Shown piece by piece: positions 10,058-18,159 of a stretch of 64,000 nucleotides of DNA. Positions within the stretch are counted from its first letter, which is position 1. Each line of letters opens with the position of its first letter. The notes below the pieces were generated by a model. It was not told the DNA's origin. It made no database searches and saw only the letters and a list, made by a program, of their open reading frames with translations. This DNA comes from Mesorhizobium sp. ZC-5 (GTDB taxonomy: Bacteria; Pseudomonadota; Alphaproteobacteria; Rhizobiales; Rhizobiaceae). Location of the stretch: NCBI RefSeq assembly GCF_025753855.1, contig NZ_JAOWPT010000003.1, forward strand, positions 434,001 through 498,000. Direction: 5' to 3'. A program made the position numbers and the translations under genes.

Positions 10058-11728
10058 ATGGCGAACGGCAACAACAACGAACTGGTCTTTGTCCCGCTGG
10101 GCGGCGTCGGCGAGATCGGCATGAATTTCGCGCTTTACGGCTACGGGCCGGCATCGAAACGCGAATGGATCATCGTCGATGTCGGCGTGACCTTCCCTGG
10201 GCCGGAACTGCCGGGCGTCGACTTGGTGCTGCCCGATATCCGCTACATCGAAGAGCAACTCGGTAGTCTCAAGGGCATCGTCATCACCCATGCGCACGAG
10301 GACCATTACGGCGCGCTGCTCGATCTGTGGCCCAAGTTGAAGGCTCAGTGCTGGATGACGCCGTTCACGGCCGGGCTGCTCGAGGCCAAGCGGCAGTCTG
10401 AAAGCGGTGCGCCGAAAATACCGGTGAACATCTATCGGGCCGGTGAAACGTTCACCGTCGGCCCGTTCCAGATCGAAGCAGTCGCCGTCACCCATTCGAT
10501 CCCCGAGCCGGTGTCGCTGGCCATCACCACGCCGGCCGGCACCGTTATCCACACGGGCGACTGGAAGATCGATCCGGGTCCCGAGATCGGCCCGATGACA
10601 GACGAGGCGCGCTTCCGCGCGCTCGGCGACAAGGGCGTGCTGGCTCTGATCTGCGATTCCACCAACGCCATGCGCGAAGGCGATTCACCGGCGGAGCAGG
10701 AGGTCGGCAAAGGCCTGCGCAAGGTCATCGAGGAAGCCAAGGGCCGCGTCGCCGTCACCACCTTCTCGTCCAATGTCGGGCGCATCCGGTCGATCGCCGA
10801 AGCAGCGCGTGATTGTGGGCGGCAAGTTCTGATACTTGGCCGTTCGCTGAAGCGCGTGATCAGCGTGTCCGACGAGCTCGGCTACATGGATGGGCTGCCG
10901 GAATTCATCGCCGAGGAGGACTACGGTTTCATTCCTCGTGAAAACCTGGTCATCATCTGCACCGGCAGCCAGGGCGAGCCGCGCGCGGCACTTGCCAAGC
11001 TGGCGCGTGACGAGATGAAGACCGTGGCGCTGGCGCCCGGCGATACGGTTGTGTTTTCGTCGCGAACCATTCCGGGCAACGAGAAGGCGATCCTGGAGAT
11101 CAAGAACGGCCTGATCGACCAGGGCGTCAAGATCATCGAGGACAGCGACGCGCTGGTGCATGTGTCGGGCCATCCGCGCCGCAACGAACTGAAGCGCATG
11201 TATGAATGGACGCGGCCGAAGATCGGCGTGCCGGTGCATGGCGAAGCAGCCCATCTGGTGGCGCAGGGGTCGCTGATGTCGATGTCGGGCATTCCGGAGG
11301 TCGCGCAGGTGCGCAATGGCGACATGCTGCGGCTGGCGCCCGGACCGGCCGAGATCATCGACCAGGTGCCGTTCGGGCGCATCTACAAGGATGGCAAGCT
11401 GATCGGCAGTGACGAGGCGGTCGGCATTCGCGACCGCCGCAAGCTGTCATTTGCCGGACATGTCGCGGTCAATGTCGTGCTCGACGAGAAATACGAACTC
11501 GCCGGCGACCCGGATCTGGTTGCCATCGGTGTCGCGCAGGTCGATGCCCGTGGCGACGACATGGAGGATTTGATGCTCGATGCGGCAATCGGCGCGGTGG
11601 ACTCGATCCCGCGCCAGCGCCGAAAAGACCTGGACCTTGTTTCGGAAGCGGTGCGGCGCGCGGTGCGCGGTGCCGCCAACGAAGCCTGGGGCAAGAAGCC
11701 GGTGGTGACGGTGTTCGTGACGAGGTGA
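10058..11728 (+). CDS. rnj: Ribonuclease J
   Basis: 556 residues from ATG 10058; an upstream in-frame extension would overlap birA and has no support. It is a metallo-beta-lactamase/beta-CASP RNase with 5'-3' exo- and endonuclease activity. The zinc motif HAHEDH is at residues 78-83, followed by the beta-CASP domain and a C-terminal dimer domain. In alphaproteobacteria RNase J takes part in rRNA end maturation and mRNA decay. The position between birA and mce is typical of Rhizobiales. Confidence 0.95.
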   Translation: MANGNNNELVFVPLGGVGEIGMNFALYGYGPASKREWIIVDVGVTFPGPELPGVDLVLPDIRYIEEQLGSLKGIVITHAHEDHYGALLDLWPKLKAQCWMTPFTAGLLEAKRQSESGAPKIPVNIYRAGETFTVGPFQIEAVAVTHSIPEPVSLAITTPAGTVIHTGDWKIDPGPEIGPMTDEARFRALGDKGVLALICDSTNAMREGDSPAEQEVGKGLRKVIEEAKGRVAVTTFSSNVGRIRSIAEAARDCGRQVLILGRSLKRVISVSDELGYMDGLPEFIAEEDYGFIPRENLVIICTGSQGEPRAALAKLARDEMKTVALAPGDTVVFSSRTIPGNEKAILEIKNGLIDQGVKIIEDSDALVHVSGHPRRNELKRMYEWTRPKIGVPVHGEAAHLVAQGSLMSMSGIPEVAQVRNGDMLRLAPGPAEIIDQVPFGRIYKDGKLIGSDEAVGIRDRRKLSFAGHVAVNVVLDEKYELAGDPDLVAIGVAQVDARGDDMEDLMLDAAIGAVDSIPRQRRKDLDLVSEAVRRAVRGAANEAWGKKPVVTVFVTR

Positions 11729-11732
11729 TTTC

Positions 11733-11895
11733 GCGTCCTTCGAGGCTCGCAGGCGAACGCGGCGCCAAGCTTTCCGTCGCCAGTGGTGCTCGCACCTCAG
11801 GATGAGGACCGTACCGGCATGCTGCTTTCGGAGGCGACGGGGTTGTGCCAACCTCCTCATCCTGAGGTGCGAACGAAGCGAGCCTCGAAGGACGC
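11733..11895. repeat. Inverted repeat of the 'cctcatcctgaggtgcgagc' type
   Basis: Between rnj and mce lie two inverted parts of one element: the left parts GCGTCCTTCGAGGCTCGC (11733-11750) and GCTCGCACCTCAGGATGAGG (11788-11807), and the right copy 11855-11895, which reads CCTCATCCTGAGGTGCGA and ends GCCTCGAAGGACGC. From memory, this word family is a common intergenic palindromic repeat in Rhizobiales. The RNA would fold into a long hairpin between the two coding regions. There is no T-run, so it is not a simple terminator. Confidence 0.75.
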
Positions 11896-11926
11896 ACTGA
11901 ATCAAATGGCGAAGTCAGGACCAACA

Positions 11927-12331
11927 ATGCTCGGACGCCTCAATCATGTCGCCATCGCGGTGCCCGACCTTGCGGCCGCCAGCGCGGTTTATCGCGAGAC
12001 TCTGGGCGCCAGGGTGACGGCGCCGCAGGCATTGCCCGAGCACGGCGTGACCATCGTCTTCATCGATGTGGGCAACACCAAGATCGAACTGCTGGAACCG
12101 CTCGGCGAAGGATCGCCGATCGCCGCGTTCCTGGAGAAGAATCCGTCGGGCGGCATGCACCATGTCTGCTACGAGGTCGACGACATCCTCGCCGCCCGCG
12201 ACCATCTGAAGGCGTCGGGCGCACGCGTTCTCGGCGATGGTACCCCTAAGACCGGCGCGCATGGCAAACCGGTGCTCTTCCTGCACCCCAAGGACTTCAT
12301 GGGAACGCTCGTCGAGCTGGAGCAGGCATGA
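11927..12331 (+). CDS. mce: Methylmalonyl-CoA epimerase
   Basis: 134 residues from ATG 11927, which has AGGA 6 bases upstream; an in-frame ATG at 11906 would add seven residues. It is a vicinal-oxygen-chelate (glyoxalase-like) fold protein that interconverts the R and S forms of methylmalonyl-CoA in propionyl-CoA use. Metal ligands are seen in LNHVAIAV (His), IELLEPL (Glu), GGMHHVCYEV (His) and GTLVELEQ (Glu). The mutase and carboxylase genes are not in the window. Confidence 0.92.
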   Translation: MLGRLNHVAIAVPDLAAASAVYRETLGARVTAPQALPEHGVTIVFIDVGNTKIELLEPLGEGSPIAAFLEKNPSGGMHHVCYEVDDILAARDHLKASGARVLGDGTPKTGAHGKPVLFLHPKDFMGTLVELEQA

Positions 12332-12365
12332 CGATGAACGGCGCGCAACGGATAAGGGCCGGCTC

Positions 12366-12635
12366 ATGACCTGGATATCGCTTTTCGCGGTCTTCTTCAT
12401 CATCTGGTGGACGGTGCTGTTCGCGATGCTGCCGTTCGGCTTGCGCACGCAGGACGATGACAAGGACGTGACGCTCGGCACCGTTTCGAGTGCGCCGCGC
12501 GGCGCGCACATGCTCAAGACGGTGATCCGCACGACGGTCGTTTCGGTGCTGATCGTCGCGATCTTCTACGGGATCACCAAAGGGCTGGGCTACAGCTTCG
12601 ACGACATCCCGAGATTTGTGCCGAAATTCGATTAG
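12366..12635 (+). CDS. DUF1467 family small membrane protein
   Basis: 89 residues with two transmembrane helices (about 3-22 and 56-74) joined by a loop with LPFGLRTQDDDKDV, the hallmark of DUF1467. Function unknown. It starts 34 bp after mce and lies upstream of proS, a placement common in Rhizobiales. No catalytic residues are evident. The charged loop between the helices may be the functional part. A possible terminator follows at 12639-12664. Confidence 0.85.
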   Translation: MTWISLFAVFFIIWWTVLFAMLPFGLRTQDDDKDVTLGTVSSAPRGAHMLKTVIRTTVVSVLIVAIFYGITKGLGYSFDDIPRFVPKFD

Positions 12636-12638
12636 CCG

Positions 12639-12664
12639 GCTGCGTCAGTATTCCGCAGCTTTCT
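12639..12664 (+). terminator. Possible terminator after DUF1467
   Basis: GCTGCG (12639-12644) pairs with CGCAGC (12654-12659) and is followed by TTTCT. The stem is short and the loop is 9 bases, so the call is weak. It would end the nuo-to-DUF1467 transcript before the 460-bp gap. Confidence 0.35.
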
Positions 12665-12706
12665 AAGCCGGAACATGAATAAAACCCGGCAACTCGATGA
12701 ATTGCG

Positions 12707-12861
12707 CAAAAAAAAATGCAAGGCACAAGGCCTTGCAATTAAACGCGTCCGATCCGATTTCCAGTTTACCCGGCGGCTGCGAGTGACCGCGCCAGGATCG
12801 CATCCTCCCAAGACTTTGACCGCGCAGGAGAGCAGATTTATTCCTGCCCTCTCAGTTATCG
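12707..12861 (-). ncRNA. Candidate small RNA on the minus strand, with its own terminator
   Basis: The 12636-13098 gap holds no convincing gene. On the minus strand GCAAGGC, loop CTTGT, GCCTTGC (12736 down to 12719) is followed by A and nine Ts (down to 12707), a classic intrinsic terminator. No minus-strand gene lies upstream to use it. A candidate promoter is GTGACA (12895-12890) and GCTAAT (12873-12868) with 16-base spacing, giving an RNA of about 155 bases with further hairpins such as AGGAT-GCG-ATCCT. The family is unknown to me. Confidence 0.45.
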
Positions 12862-13053
12862 GGGCACATTAGCCTAACGTGAAACGAAATGTCACGCAGA
12901 ATTTTGCTTCGAAACGGGCAATCATGTGCTGCAATGCACAATGGATTGGCAGATATTGCTTGCGCTTTGGGCCGCGGGCGCAATTCGAGCGATCGGGTTT
13001 CAATTCCGCCACGAAATGGCTATGAAGCGCTTGCATTCATGTTCTGACATGAT

Positions 13054-13074
13054 ACCGCCGATTCCGGCGGTTTT
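13054..13074 (+). other. Hairpin in the proS leader
   Basis: ACCGCCG (13054-13060) pairs with CGGCGGT (13065-13071) around ATTC, followed by TTT, 24 bases before the proS ATG. It could be a weak terminator of incoming transcription or a leader structure. Confidence 0.4.
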
Positions 13075-13098
13075 ATCCCACTTTCGACGGAATTCCTC

Positions 13099-14427
13099 AT
13101 GCGGCTTTCGCGCTATTTCCTGCCTATTCTGAAAGAGAACCCGCGCGAGGCGGAGATCGTCTCGCATCGGCTGATGTTGCGCGCCGGCATGATCCGCCAG
13201 CAAGGGCAGGGCTCCTTCTCGATGCTGCCGCTCGGCAAGCGCGTCCTCGACAAGGTCTGCCAGATCATTCGCGAGGAACAGAACCGCGCCGGGGCGCTGG
13301 AAATCCTGATGCCGACGATCCAGTCGGCCGAACTGTGGATCGAAAGCGGCCGCTACAACGACTATGGCAAGGAGATGCTGCGCATCAAGGACCGCCAGGA
13401 TCGCGCATTGCTCTACGGCCCGACCAACGAGGAGATGGTGACGGAAATCTTCCGCTCCTACGTGAAGTCCTACAAGGATTTGCCGCTCAACCTCTACCAC
13501 ATCCAGTGGAAGTTCCGCGACGAGGTGCGCCCGCGCTTCGGCGTCATGCGCGGCCGTGAATTCCTGATGAAGGATGCGTATTCCTTCGATCTGAATTTCG
13601 AGGGCGCCAAGGCGGCCTACAACCGCATGTTCGTCTCCTATCTGCGCACCTTCACCCGCATGGGTCTCAAGGCGATACCGATGCGCGCCGACACCGGCCC
13701 GATCGGCGGCGATCTTTCCCACGAGTTCATCATCCTGGCGGATACCGGTGAAAGCCAGGTCTATTGCCACAAGGACTATCTGGAACTGCCGGTGCCGGGC
13801 GAGGCGACCGACTTCGAGGACGACGGCCAGATCGCCGGCATCGTCAAGCAATGGACGACGCCTTACGCGGCGACCGACGAGATGCACGACGAGGCGGCCT
13901 GGACGCAGATATCAGACGACGAGAAGCTCTCGGCGCGCGGCATCGAGGTCGGACATATTTTCCACTTCGGCGAGAAGTATTCCAAGCCGATGGGCGCCAA
14001 GGTGCAGGGACCGGACGGCAAGGAACATTTTGTTTCGATGGGCTCTTACGGCATTGGCCCGACCCGCCTCATCGCGGCGATCATTGAGGCGAGCCATGAC
14101 GACAACGGCATCATCTGGCCGGAATCGGTGGCGCCATTCGACGTCGTCATCATCAACATGAAGCCGGGCGATGCCGATTGCGACCGCGTCAGCGAGCATC
14201 TTTATGCCGCGCATCAGGCCGCGGGGCTGGACGTGCTCCTGGACGACACCGACGAGCGCGCCGGCGCAAAATTCGCCAGGGCCGACCTGATCGGCATTCC
14301 GTGGCAGGTGATCGTCGGACCGCGTGGTGTCGCGGCTGGCGAGATCGAGGTCAAGCGCCGCGCAACCGGGGAGCGCGACACCAAGAAAATCGAGACGCTG
14401 CTGGCGTCGCTCGGCCCGAAGCCATGA
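13099..14427 (+). CDS. proS: Prolyl-tRNA synthetase, short alphaproteobacterial form
   Basis: 442 residues against about 570 in E. coli ProRS. Class II motifs are seen: [16 protein letters not shown] (motif 1 region), [25 protein letters not shown] (motif 2, with RDE and the Arg), and [10 protein letters not shown] (motif 3). The INS editing domain that should lie between motifs 2 and 3 is missing. In alphaproteobacteria with this form, editing of Ala-tRNA-Pro is done by a separate ProXp-ala protein, which is not in this window. The stop overlaps lolC by ATGA. Confidence 0.97.
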   Translation: MRLSRYFLPILKENPREAEIVSHRLMLRAGMIRQQGQGSFSMLPLGKRVLDKVCQIIREEQNRAGALEILMPTIQSAELWIESGRYNDYGKEMLRIKDRQDRALLYGPTNEEMVTEIFRSYVKSYKDLPLNLYHIQWKFRDEVRPRFGVMRGREFLMKDAYSFDLNFEGAKAAYNRMFVSYLRTFTRMGLKAIPMRADTGPIGGDLSHEFIILADTGESQVYCHKDYLELPVPGEATDFEDDGQIAGIVKQWTTPYAATDEMHDEAAWTQISDDEKLSARGIEVGHIFHFGEKYSKPMGAKVQGPDGKEHFVSMGSYGIGPTRLIAAIIEASHDDNGIIWPESVAPFDVVIINMKPGDADCDRVSEHLYAAHQAAGLDVLLDDTDERAGAKFARADLIGIPWQVIVGPRGVAAGEIEVKRRATGERDTKKIETLLASLGPKP

Positions 14428-15731
14428 GCGCGGCGTCCGCAGGAACCGCGGTGGCGCAGGCCAAAAGCGCCAAGGGAGCGGGACCGTTTTCGTATTTCGA
14501 GCGCATGGTCGCCTGGCGCTATTTGCGTTCCAAGCGCAAGGAGACGGTGATCTCCGTCATCGCCTCGATCTCCTTCATCGGCATCATGCTTGGCGTCGCC
14601 ACGCTGATCATCGTGATGGCCGTGATGAACGGGTTCCGGGCCGAACTTCTGACCCGCATCCTCGGCATCAACGGCCATCTGATCATGCAGCCGATCGACA
14701 CGCCGCTCGACGATTATGACGCAGTGGCGACGCGTATCGCCGGCGTTCCCGGCGTGAAACTCGCCATGCCGCTGATCGAGGGCCAGATTTTCGCCAGCGG
14801 GCAGATCGGCCCCGGCACTGGTGCGCTGGTCAAGGGCATCCGCGGCGACGATCTCGGCAAGATCGAACTGGTCGCCAAGAACGTGAAGCAGGGGTCGATC
14901 GTCGGCTTCGACACCAGCGAGGGCGTGGCGATCGGCACCCGCATGGCCGAAAATCTCGGCCTGTCGCTCGGCGATTCCATCTCGCTCATCTCGCCGGATG
15001 GCGACATCACGCCGCTCGGCACCACGCCGCGGGTGAAAGCCTATCCGGTGGTGGCGATCTTCGAGATCGGCATGTCGGAATATGACGCTTCGATCATCTT
15101 CATGCCGCTCGCCGAGGCGCAGCTTTTCTTCAACATGGAAGGCCGCGCGCAGACCATCGAGATCTACGCGCAAAACCCCGACAACATCGACGCGCTCAAG
15201 CCGGCGGTCGAGGCGGCGGCGCAGCGCCAGCTCTATCTGGCCGATTGGCGCCAGCGCAACCAGACCTTCTTCTCGGCGCTGCAGGTCGAGCGCAACGTCA
15301 TGTTCATGATCCTCACGCTGATCGTCCTGGTCGCGTCGCTCAATATCATTTCCGGCCTGATCATGCTGGTGAAGGACAAGGGCGGCGACATCGCGATCCT
15401 GCGCACGATGGGTGCGTCGAGCGGCGCGGTGATGCGGATATTCCTGATGACGGGCGCCGCCATCGGCGTCACCGGCACATTGGCGGGCGTGCTGCTCGGT
15501 GTGGTCATCTGCCTCAACGTCGAATCGATCCGGCAGTTCTTCTCGTGGCTGTCTGGCACGACGATCTTCAATCCGGAGCTCTATTTCCTCAGCCAGCTGC
15601 CGGCGATCATGGATTTCCGCGAGACGTTTTCAGTGATCCTGATGGCACTGGTGCTGTCGTTCCTCGCCACTCTTTTCCCTGCCTGGCGTGCCGCCAAGCT
15701 CGATCCGGTCGAAGCACTGAGGTACGAGTGA
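14424..15731 (+). CDS. lolC: Lipoprotein-releasing ABC transporter permease (LolC/LolE family)
   Basis: 435 residues; ATG overlaps the proS stop. Four membrane helices: one near residues 47-70, then a periplasmic MacB-like domain, then three at the C terminus. The N-terminal cytoplasmic motif [16 protein letters not shown] is typical. With LolD it takes mature outer-membrane lipoproteins from the inner membrane and hands them to LolA. Alphaproteobacteria often have one permease that would act as a homodimer (LolF-like), which fits a single gene here; that subtype is inference. Confidence 0.94.
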   Translation: MSAASAGTAVAQAKSAKGAGPFSYFERMVAWRYLRSKRKETVISVIASISFIGIMLGVATLIIVMAVMNGFRAELLTRILGINGHLIMQPIDTPLDDYDAVATRIAGVPGVKLAMPLIEGQIFASGQIGPGTGALVKGIRGDDLGKIELVAKNVKQGSIVGFDTSEGVAIGTRMAENLGLSLGDSISLISPDGDITPLGTTPRVKAYPVVAIFEIGMSEYDASIIFMPLAEAQLFFNMEGRAQTIEIYAQNPDNIDALKPAVEAAAQRQLYLADWRQRNQTFFSALQVERNVMFMILTLIVLVASLNIISGLIMLVKDKGGDIAILRTMGASSGAVMRIFLMTGAAIGVTGTLAGVLLGVVICLNVESIRQFFSWLSGTTIFNPELYFLSQLPAIMDFRETFSVILMALVLSFLATLFPAWRAAKLDPVEALRYE

Positions 15732-15732
15732 C

Positions 15733-16413
15733 GTGACCGACGTGATCATCGAACTGAAAAGCGTCGAACGCCATTACGTTCAGGGCGCGCGCAAGCTGAC
15801 GATCCTGAACGGCGCCGACTTCTCGCTGAAGCGCGGCGAGATGGTGGCGCTGGTGGCGCCGTCGGGTGTCGGCAAGTCGACGCTGCTGCACACCGCTGGC
15901 CTGCTGGAAAAGCCCGATGCGGGTGATGTCATCCTGGCGGGCAGGGCCTGCGGCCGGCTCTCCGACGACGAACGCACCGCGATCCGCCGCAACGACATCG
16001 GCTTCGTCTATCAGTTCCACCACCTGCTGCCCGAATTTACCGCGCTCGAAAACATCATGATGCCGCAGCTGGTGCGCGGCCTCAGCGTCGCCGAGGCGCA
16101 GGGACGGGCAGCCCAACTCCTCGACTACATGAAGATCGGCAAGCGGGCGCAGCATCGGCCGTCCGAATTGTCCGGAGGCGAACAGCAGCGGGTTGCCATC
16201 GCGCGCGCCGTCGCCAACGCGCCGCTGGTGCTTCTTGCCGACGAGCCGACCGGCAACCTTGACCCGGTGACCGCGTCCTACGTCTTCGAGGCGCTGGAGG
16301 CGCTGGTGCGCCAGTCCGGCCTTTCAGCGCTGATTGCCACCCACAATCATGACCTTGCCAGCCGCATGGACCGCCGCGTCACGCTGGGCGAAGGAAAAGT
16401 CATTACGCTGTAG
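15733..16413 (+). CDS. lolD: Lipoprotein-releasing ABC transporter ATP-binding protein
   Basis: 226 residues from a GTG one base after the lolC stop. Walker [10 protein letters not shown] (residues 42-50), signature LSGGE (146-150), Walker B VLLADEP (166-172) and the switch His in IATHNHD are all present, so the ATPase should be active. It energises lipoprotein release by the LolC permease. In many relatives dnaE follows; here the next gene is a 28-codon peptide. Confidence 0.96.
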   Translation: MTDVIIELKSVERHYVQGARKLTILNGADFSLKRGEMVALVAPSGVGKSTLLHTAGLLEKPDAGDVILAGRACGRLSDDERTAIRRNDIGFVYQFHHLLPEFTALENIMMPQLVRGLSVAEAQGRAAQLLDYMKIGKRAQHRPSELSGGEQQRVAIARAVANAPLVLLADEPTGNLDPVTASYVFEALEALVRQSGLSALIATHNHDLASRMDRRVTLGEGKVITL

Positions 16414-16553
16414 CCGACGTTCGGGCTGACCCCGGCAGCAACGGACTGGGGCACGGTCGCCCGGCGCCGGGTCGACCGCGTTGATGCCCGCCCTATCGTG
16501 GTGGCTCCGCTAACCTCTTCTTAACCCTCGCGCCAGCCTCCGGGCCTACTGGA

Positions 16554-16602
16554 TCAAGCTGCGGCTTTGCAGCTTGACGCGTGAACAAAATTAGAACAAA
16601 AT
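16554..16602 (+). promoter_or_regulatory. Candidate promoter with a 9-bp inverted repeat over the -35
   Basis: TTGACG (16574-16579) and CAAAAT (16597-16602) are 17 bases apart, with an AT-rich tract downstream. A perfect inverted repeat TCAAGCTGC (16554-16562) / GCAGCTTGA (16569-16577), spacer 6, overlaps the -35 and could be an operator, or the end hairpin of the lolD transcript. It would serve the 28-codon gene at 16631. Confidence 0.45.
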
Positions 16603-16630
16603 ATAAACATTAAAGGTACAGGAGAGACAA

Positions 16631-16717
16631 ATGACCGATCTGGTTCAGGACGTTGTTTCGATGGTTTGCATGAGCGCATTCCTCATTTCCACCGCCTTGT
16701 GGATTGGCGCACTCTGA
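16631..16717 (+). CDS. 28-residue hydrophobic peptide
   Basis: ATG at 16631 is preceded by CAGGAGAG at ideal spacing, and the frame codes for a single membrane helix (VVSMVCMSAFLISTALWIGAL) after a short acidic head MTDLVQD. It is too short for usual gene finders but has its own candidate promoter. Function is unknown. A GC hairpin without T-run (CTCCGGC 16729-16735 / GCCGGAG 16743-16749) follows. It could act on a membrane partner such as the protease gene downstream; that is only inference from position. Confidence 0.6.
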   Translation: MTDLVQDVVSMVCMSAFLISTALWIGAL

Positions 16718-16808
16718 GGGACGAAACGCTCCGGCAATGATCGCCGGAGGCTGAGCGCCACCGATTTCAGGTTCTCCCGTTAAGGGCTTCTTTCGACAGT
16801 TTTGTTAC

Positions 16809-16831
16809 GGTTCCTCCGTCATGGAGGAACC
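16809..16831 (+). promoter_or_regulatory. Hairpin that covers the Shine-Dalgarno of the next gene
   Basis: GGTTCCTCC (16809-16817) and GGAGGAACC (16823-16831) form a perfect 9-bp stem around GTCAT. The right arm contains GGAGGA, the only good Shine-Dalgarno for the ATG at 16838. A folded RNA would hide the ribosome site, so translation may respond to temperature, a protein or an antisense RNA. Confidence 0.55.
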
Positions 16832-16837
16832 GAGCGG

Positions 16838-18139
16838 ATGTCTCAGATTGCGATCGCAGCGCTGATCGCCGTCAATCTCGGCCTGATCTTTCTGGCCCTC
16901 GCGGCGCCGCTTGGCATCCGCACGGTTCGCAGCGCGGTCGTTGCCAATGCACCGCGCGAACGCGCCTGGCAGGCGCTTTGGCCATTCGGGCGGGATGCAG
17001 GCTGGTCAGCCGAGGTGGTTGCGGCTGAGCCGGTGGACCGTGAGCCTTCCCAGGCCCGGCTGAAGATCGGTTGGGATGACCGGGAAGGCCTGCCGATCGA
17101 ACGACTGGTAGAGCTGGAAGACATCGTCGAGGGCGAGCGTTTTTCGATGCGCATCGTCGATGACAGTTCGCTCGACCCGGCATTCTGGCGGCACTATCGC
17201 GAAAGCGCGACGCTGGTGGACCGCGACGGCGGGACGGAAATCACGCTGACGCAGACCGACCATTATCGCGGCCTGGCGTTTCTGGTCTTCAGGTTCTTCG
17301 CGCTCCGTCGCAAGGCGGCGAAGCTCAAGATCTGGATGGAAACCGGAGAATACCGCAAGGGCGGCGCGTTCGAACGCCCGACAACCCAGATCGCGCTGGC
17401 GGCGCTGTCGACATTCCTGATCTGGCCGCTGTTCGGGCTCACCGCCGGTGGATTTGCGATAGCGGCATGCCTGACCGCGGTCGTTGCATTGCATGAACTG
17501 GGACATCTGGCGGCGTTCCGCCTGATGGGCCACCGCAACGTTCGCATGATCTTCATCCCGCTTCTCGGCGGTATCGCAATCGGCGGACGCCCTTATGACA
17601 GCCGTTTCGAAGTGGCTTTCGTGGCGCTGATGGGGGCAGGCTTTTCCGCTTTCCTGGTGCCACTCGCCATCATGCTGAGTGATTACGCGGCCGCCGCCGA
17701 TTATCGCCCGGCTGCCACACTTCTCGCGGTATTCGCCGGCTGCGCCGCGCTGTTCAACATCGCCAATCTCGTGCCGGTGTGGAAATTCGATGGCGGACAG
17801 GTGCTGCGGCAGCTTTTCTCCAGCCAGATCGGTCTCGCGGTCGCGTCCTTCGTTATGCTGGCGGCTTTCCTTGGCGTTGCCTTCGCCGCGGGCTTTTCCG
17901 GTGGCATGCTCGTCGCCGGCGCAGCCATTTTCGTGGTCCTGAGCCTGATAACCACCGGCAGCGGCGTCAAGCCGCGCCGCGCGCTGAAGCCGATCCGGAC
18001 GGCCGAGAAGGCGGGCATCGCCGCCGCACTGGTGGCGGTTTTTGTCGTCCACGGTTCCGGCCTTTTATGGGCCGCGGAGAAGTGGGCGGCACAGCCGCCG
18101 CCCCTTCCGTCATCCGAGCGGGTCTGTCGCGCCGCTTGA
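16838..18139 (+). CDS. SRPBCC domain fused to an M50 site-2-protease-like membrane domain
   Basis: 433 residues from ATG 16838. Residues 1-28 form a membrane anchor. Residues about 30-165 look like an SRPBCC/START-like ligand domain (VVANAPRERAWQALWPF... TEITLTQTDHYRG). Residues about 185-420 are a multi-helix M50 domain with the zinc motif HELGH (219-223) and NLVPVWKFDGGQ (310-321), which supplies the third ligand. Catalytic residues are intact, so intramembrane proteolysis is expected. Substrate and ligand are unknown. It is convergent with ggt, and its Shine-Dalgarno is in a hairpin. Confidence 0.85.
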   Translation: MSQIAIAALIAVNLGLIFLALAAPLGIRTVRSAVVANAPRERAWQALWPFGRDAGWSAEVVAAEPVDREPSQARLKIGWDDREGLPIERLVELEDIVEGERFSMRIVDDSSLDPAFWRHYRESATLVDRDGGTEITLTQTDHYRGLAFLVFRFFALRRKAAKLKIWMETGEYRKGGAFERPTTQIALAALSTFLIWPLFGLTAGGFAIAACLTAVVALHELGHLAAFRLMGHRNVRMIFIPLLGGIAIGGRPYDSRFEVAFVALMGAGFSAFLVPLAIMLSDYAAAADYRPAATLLAVFAGCAALFNIANLVPVWKFDGGQVLRQLFSSQIGLAVASFVMLAAFLGVAFAAGFSGGMLVAGAAIFVVLSLITTGSGVKPRRALKPIRTAEKAGIAAALVAVFVVHGSGLLWAAEKWAAQPPPLPSSERVCRAA

Positions 18140-18159
18140 CCACCACAGCGCAGCGGGGC

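Noticed and set aside
12675-12872. 65-codon frame before proS
   Set aside because: Crosses the terminator-like stem and A-run, has no ribosome site and no family resemblance.
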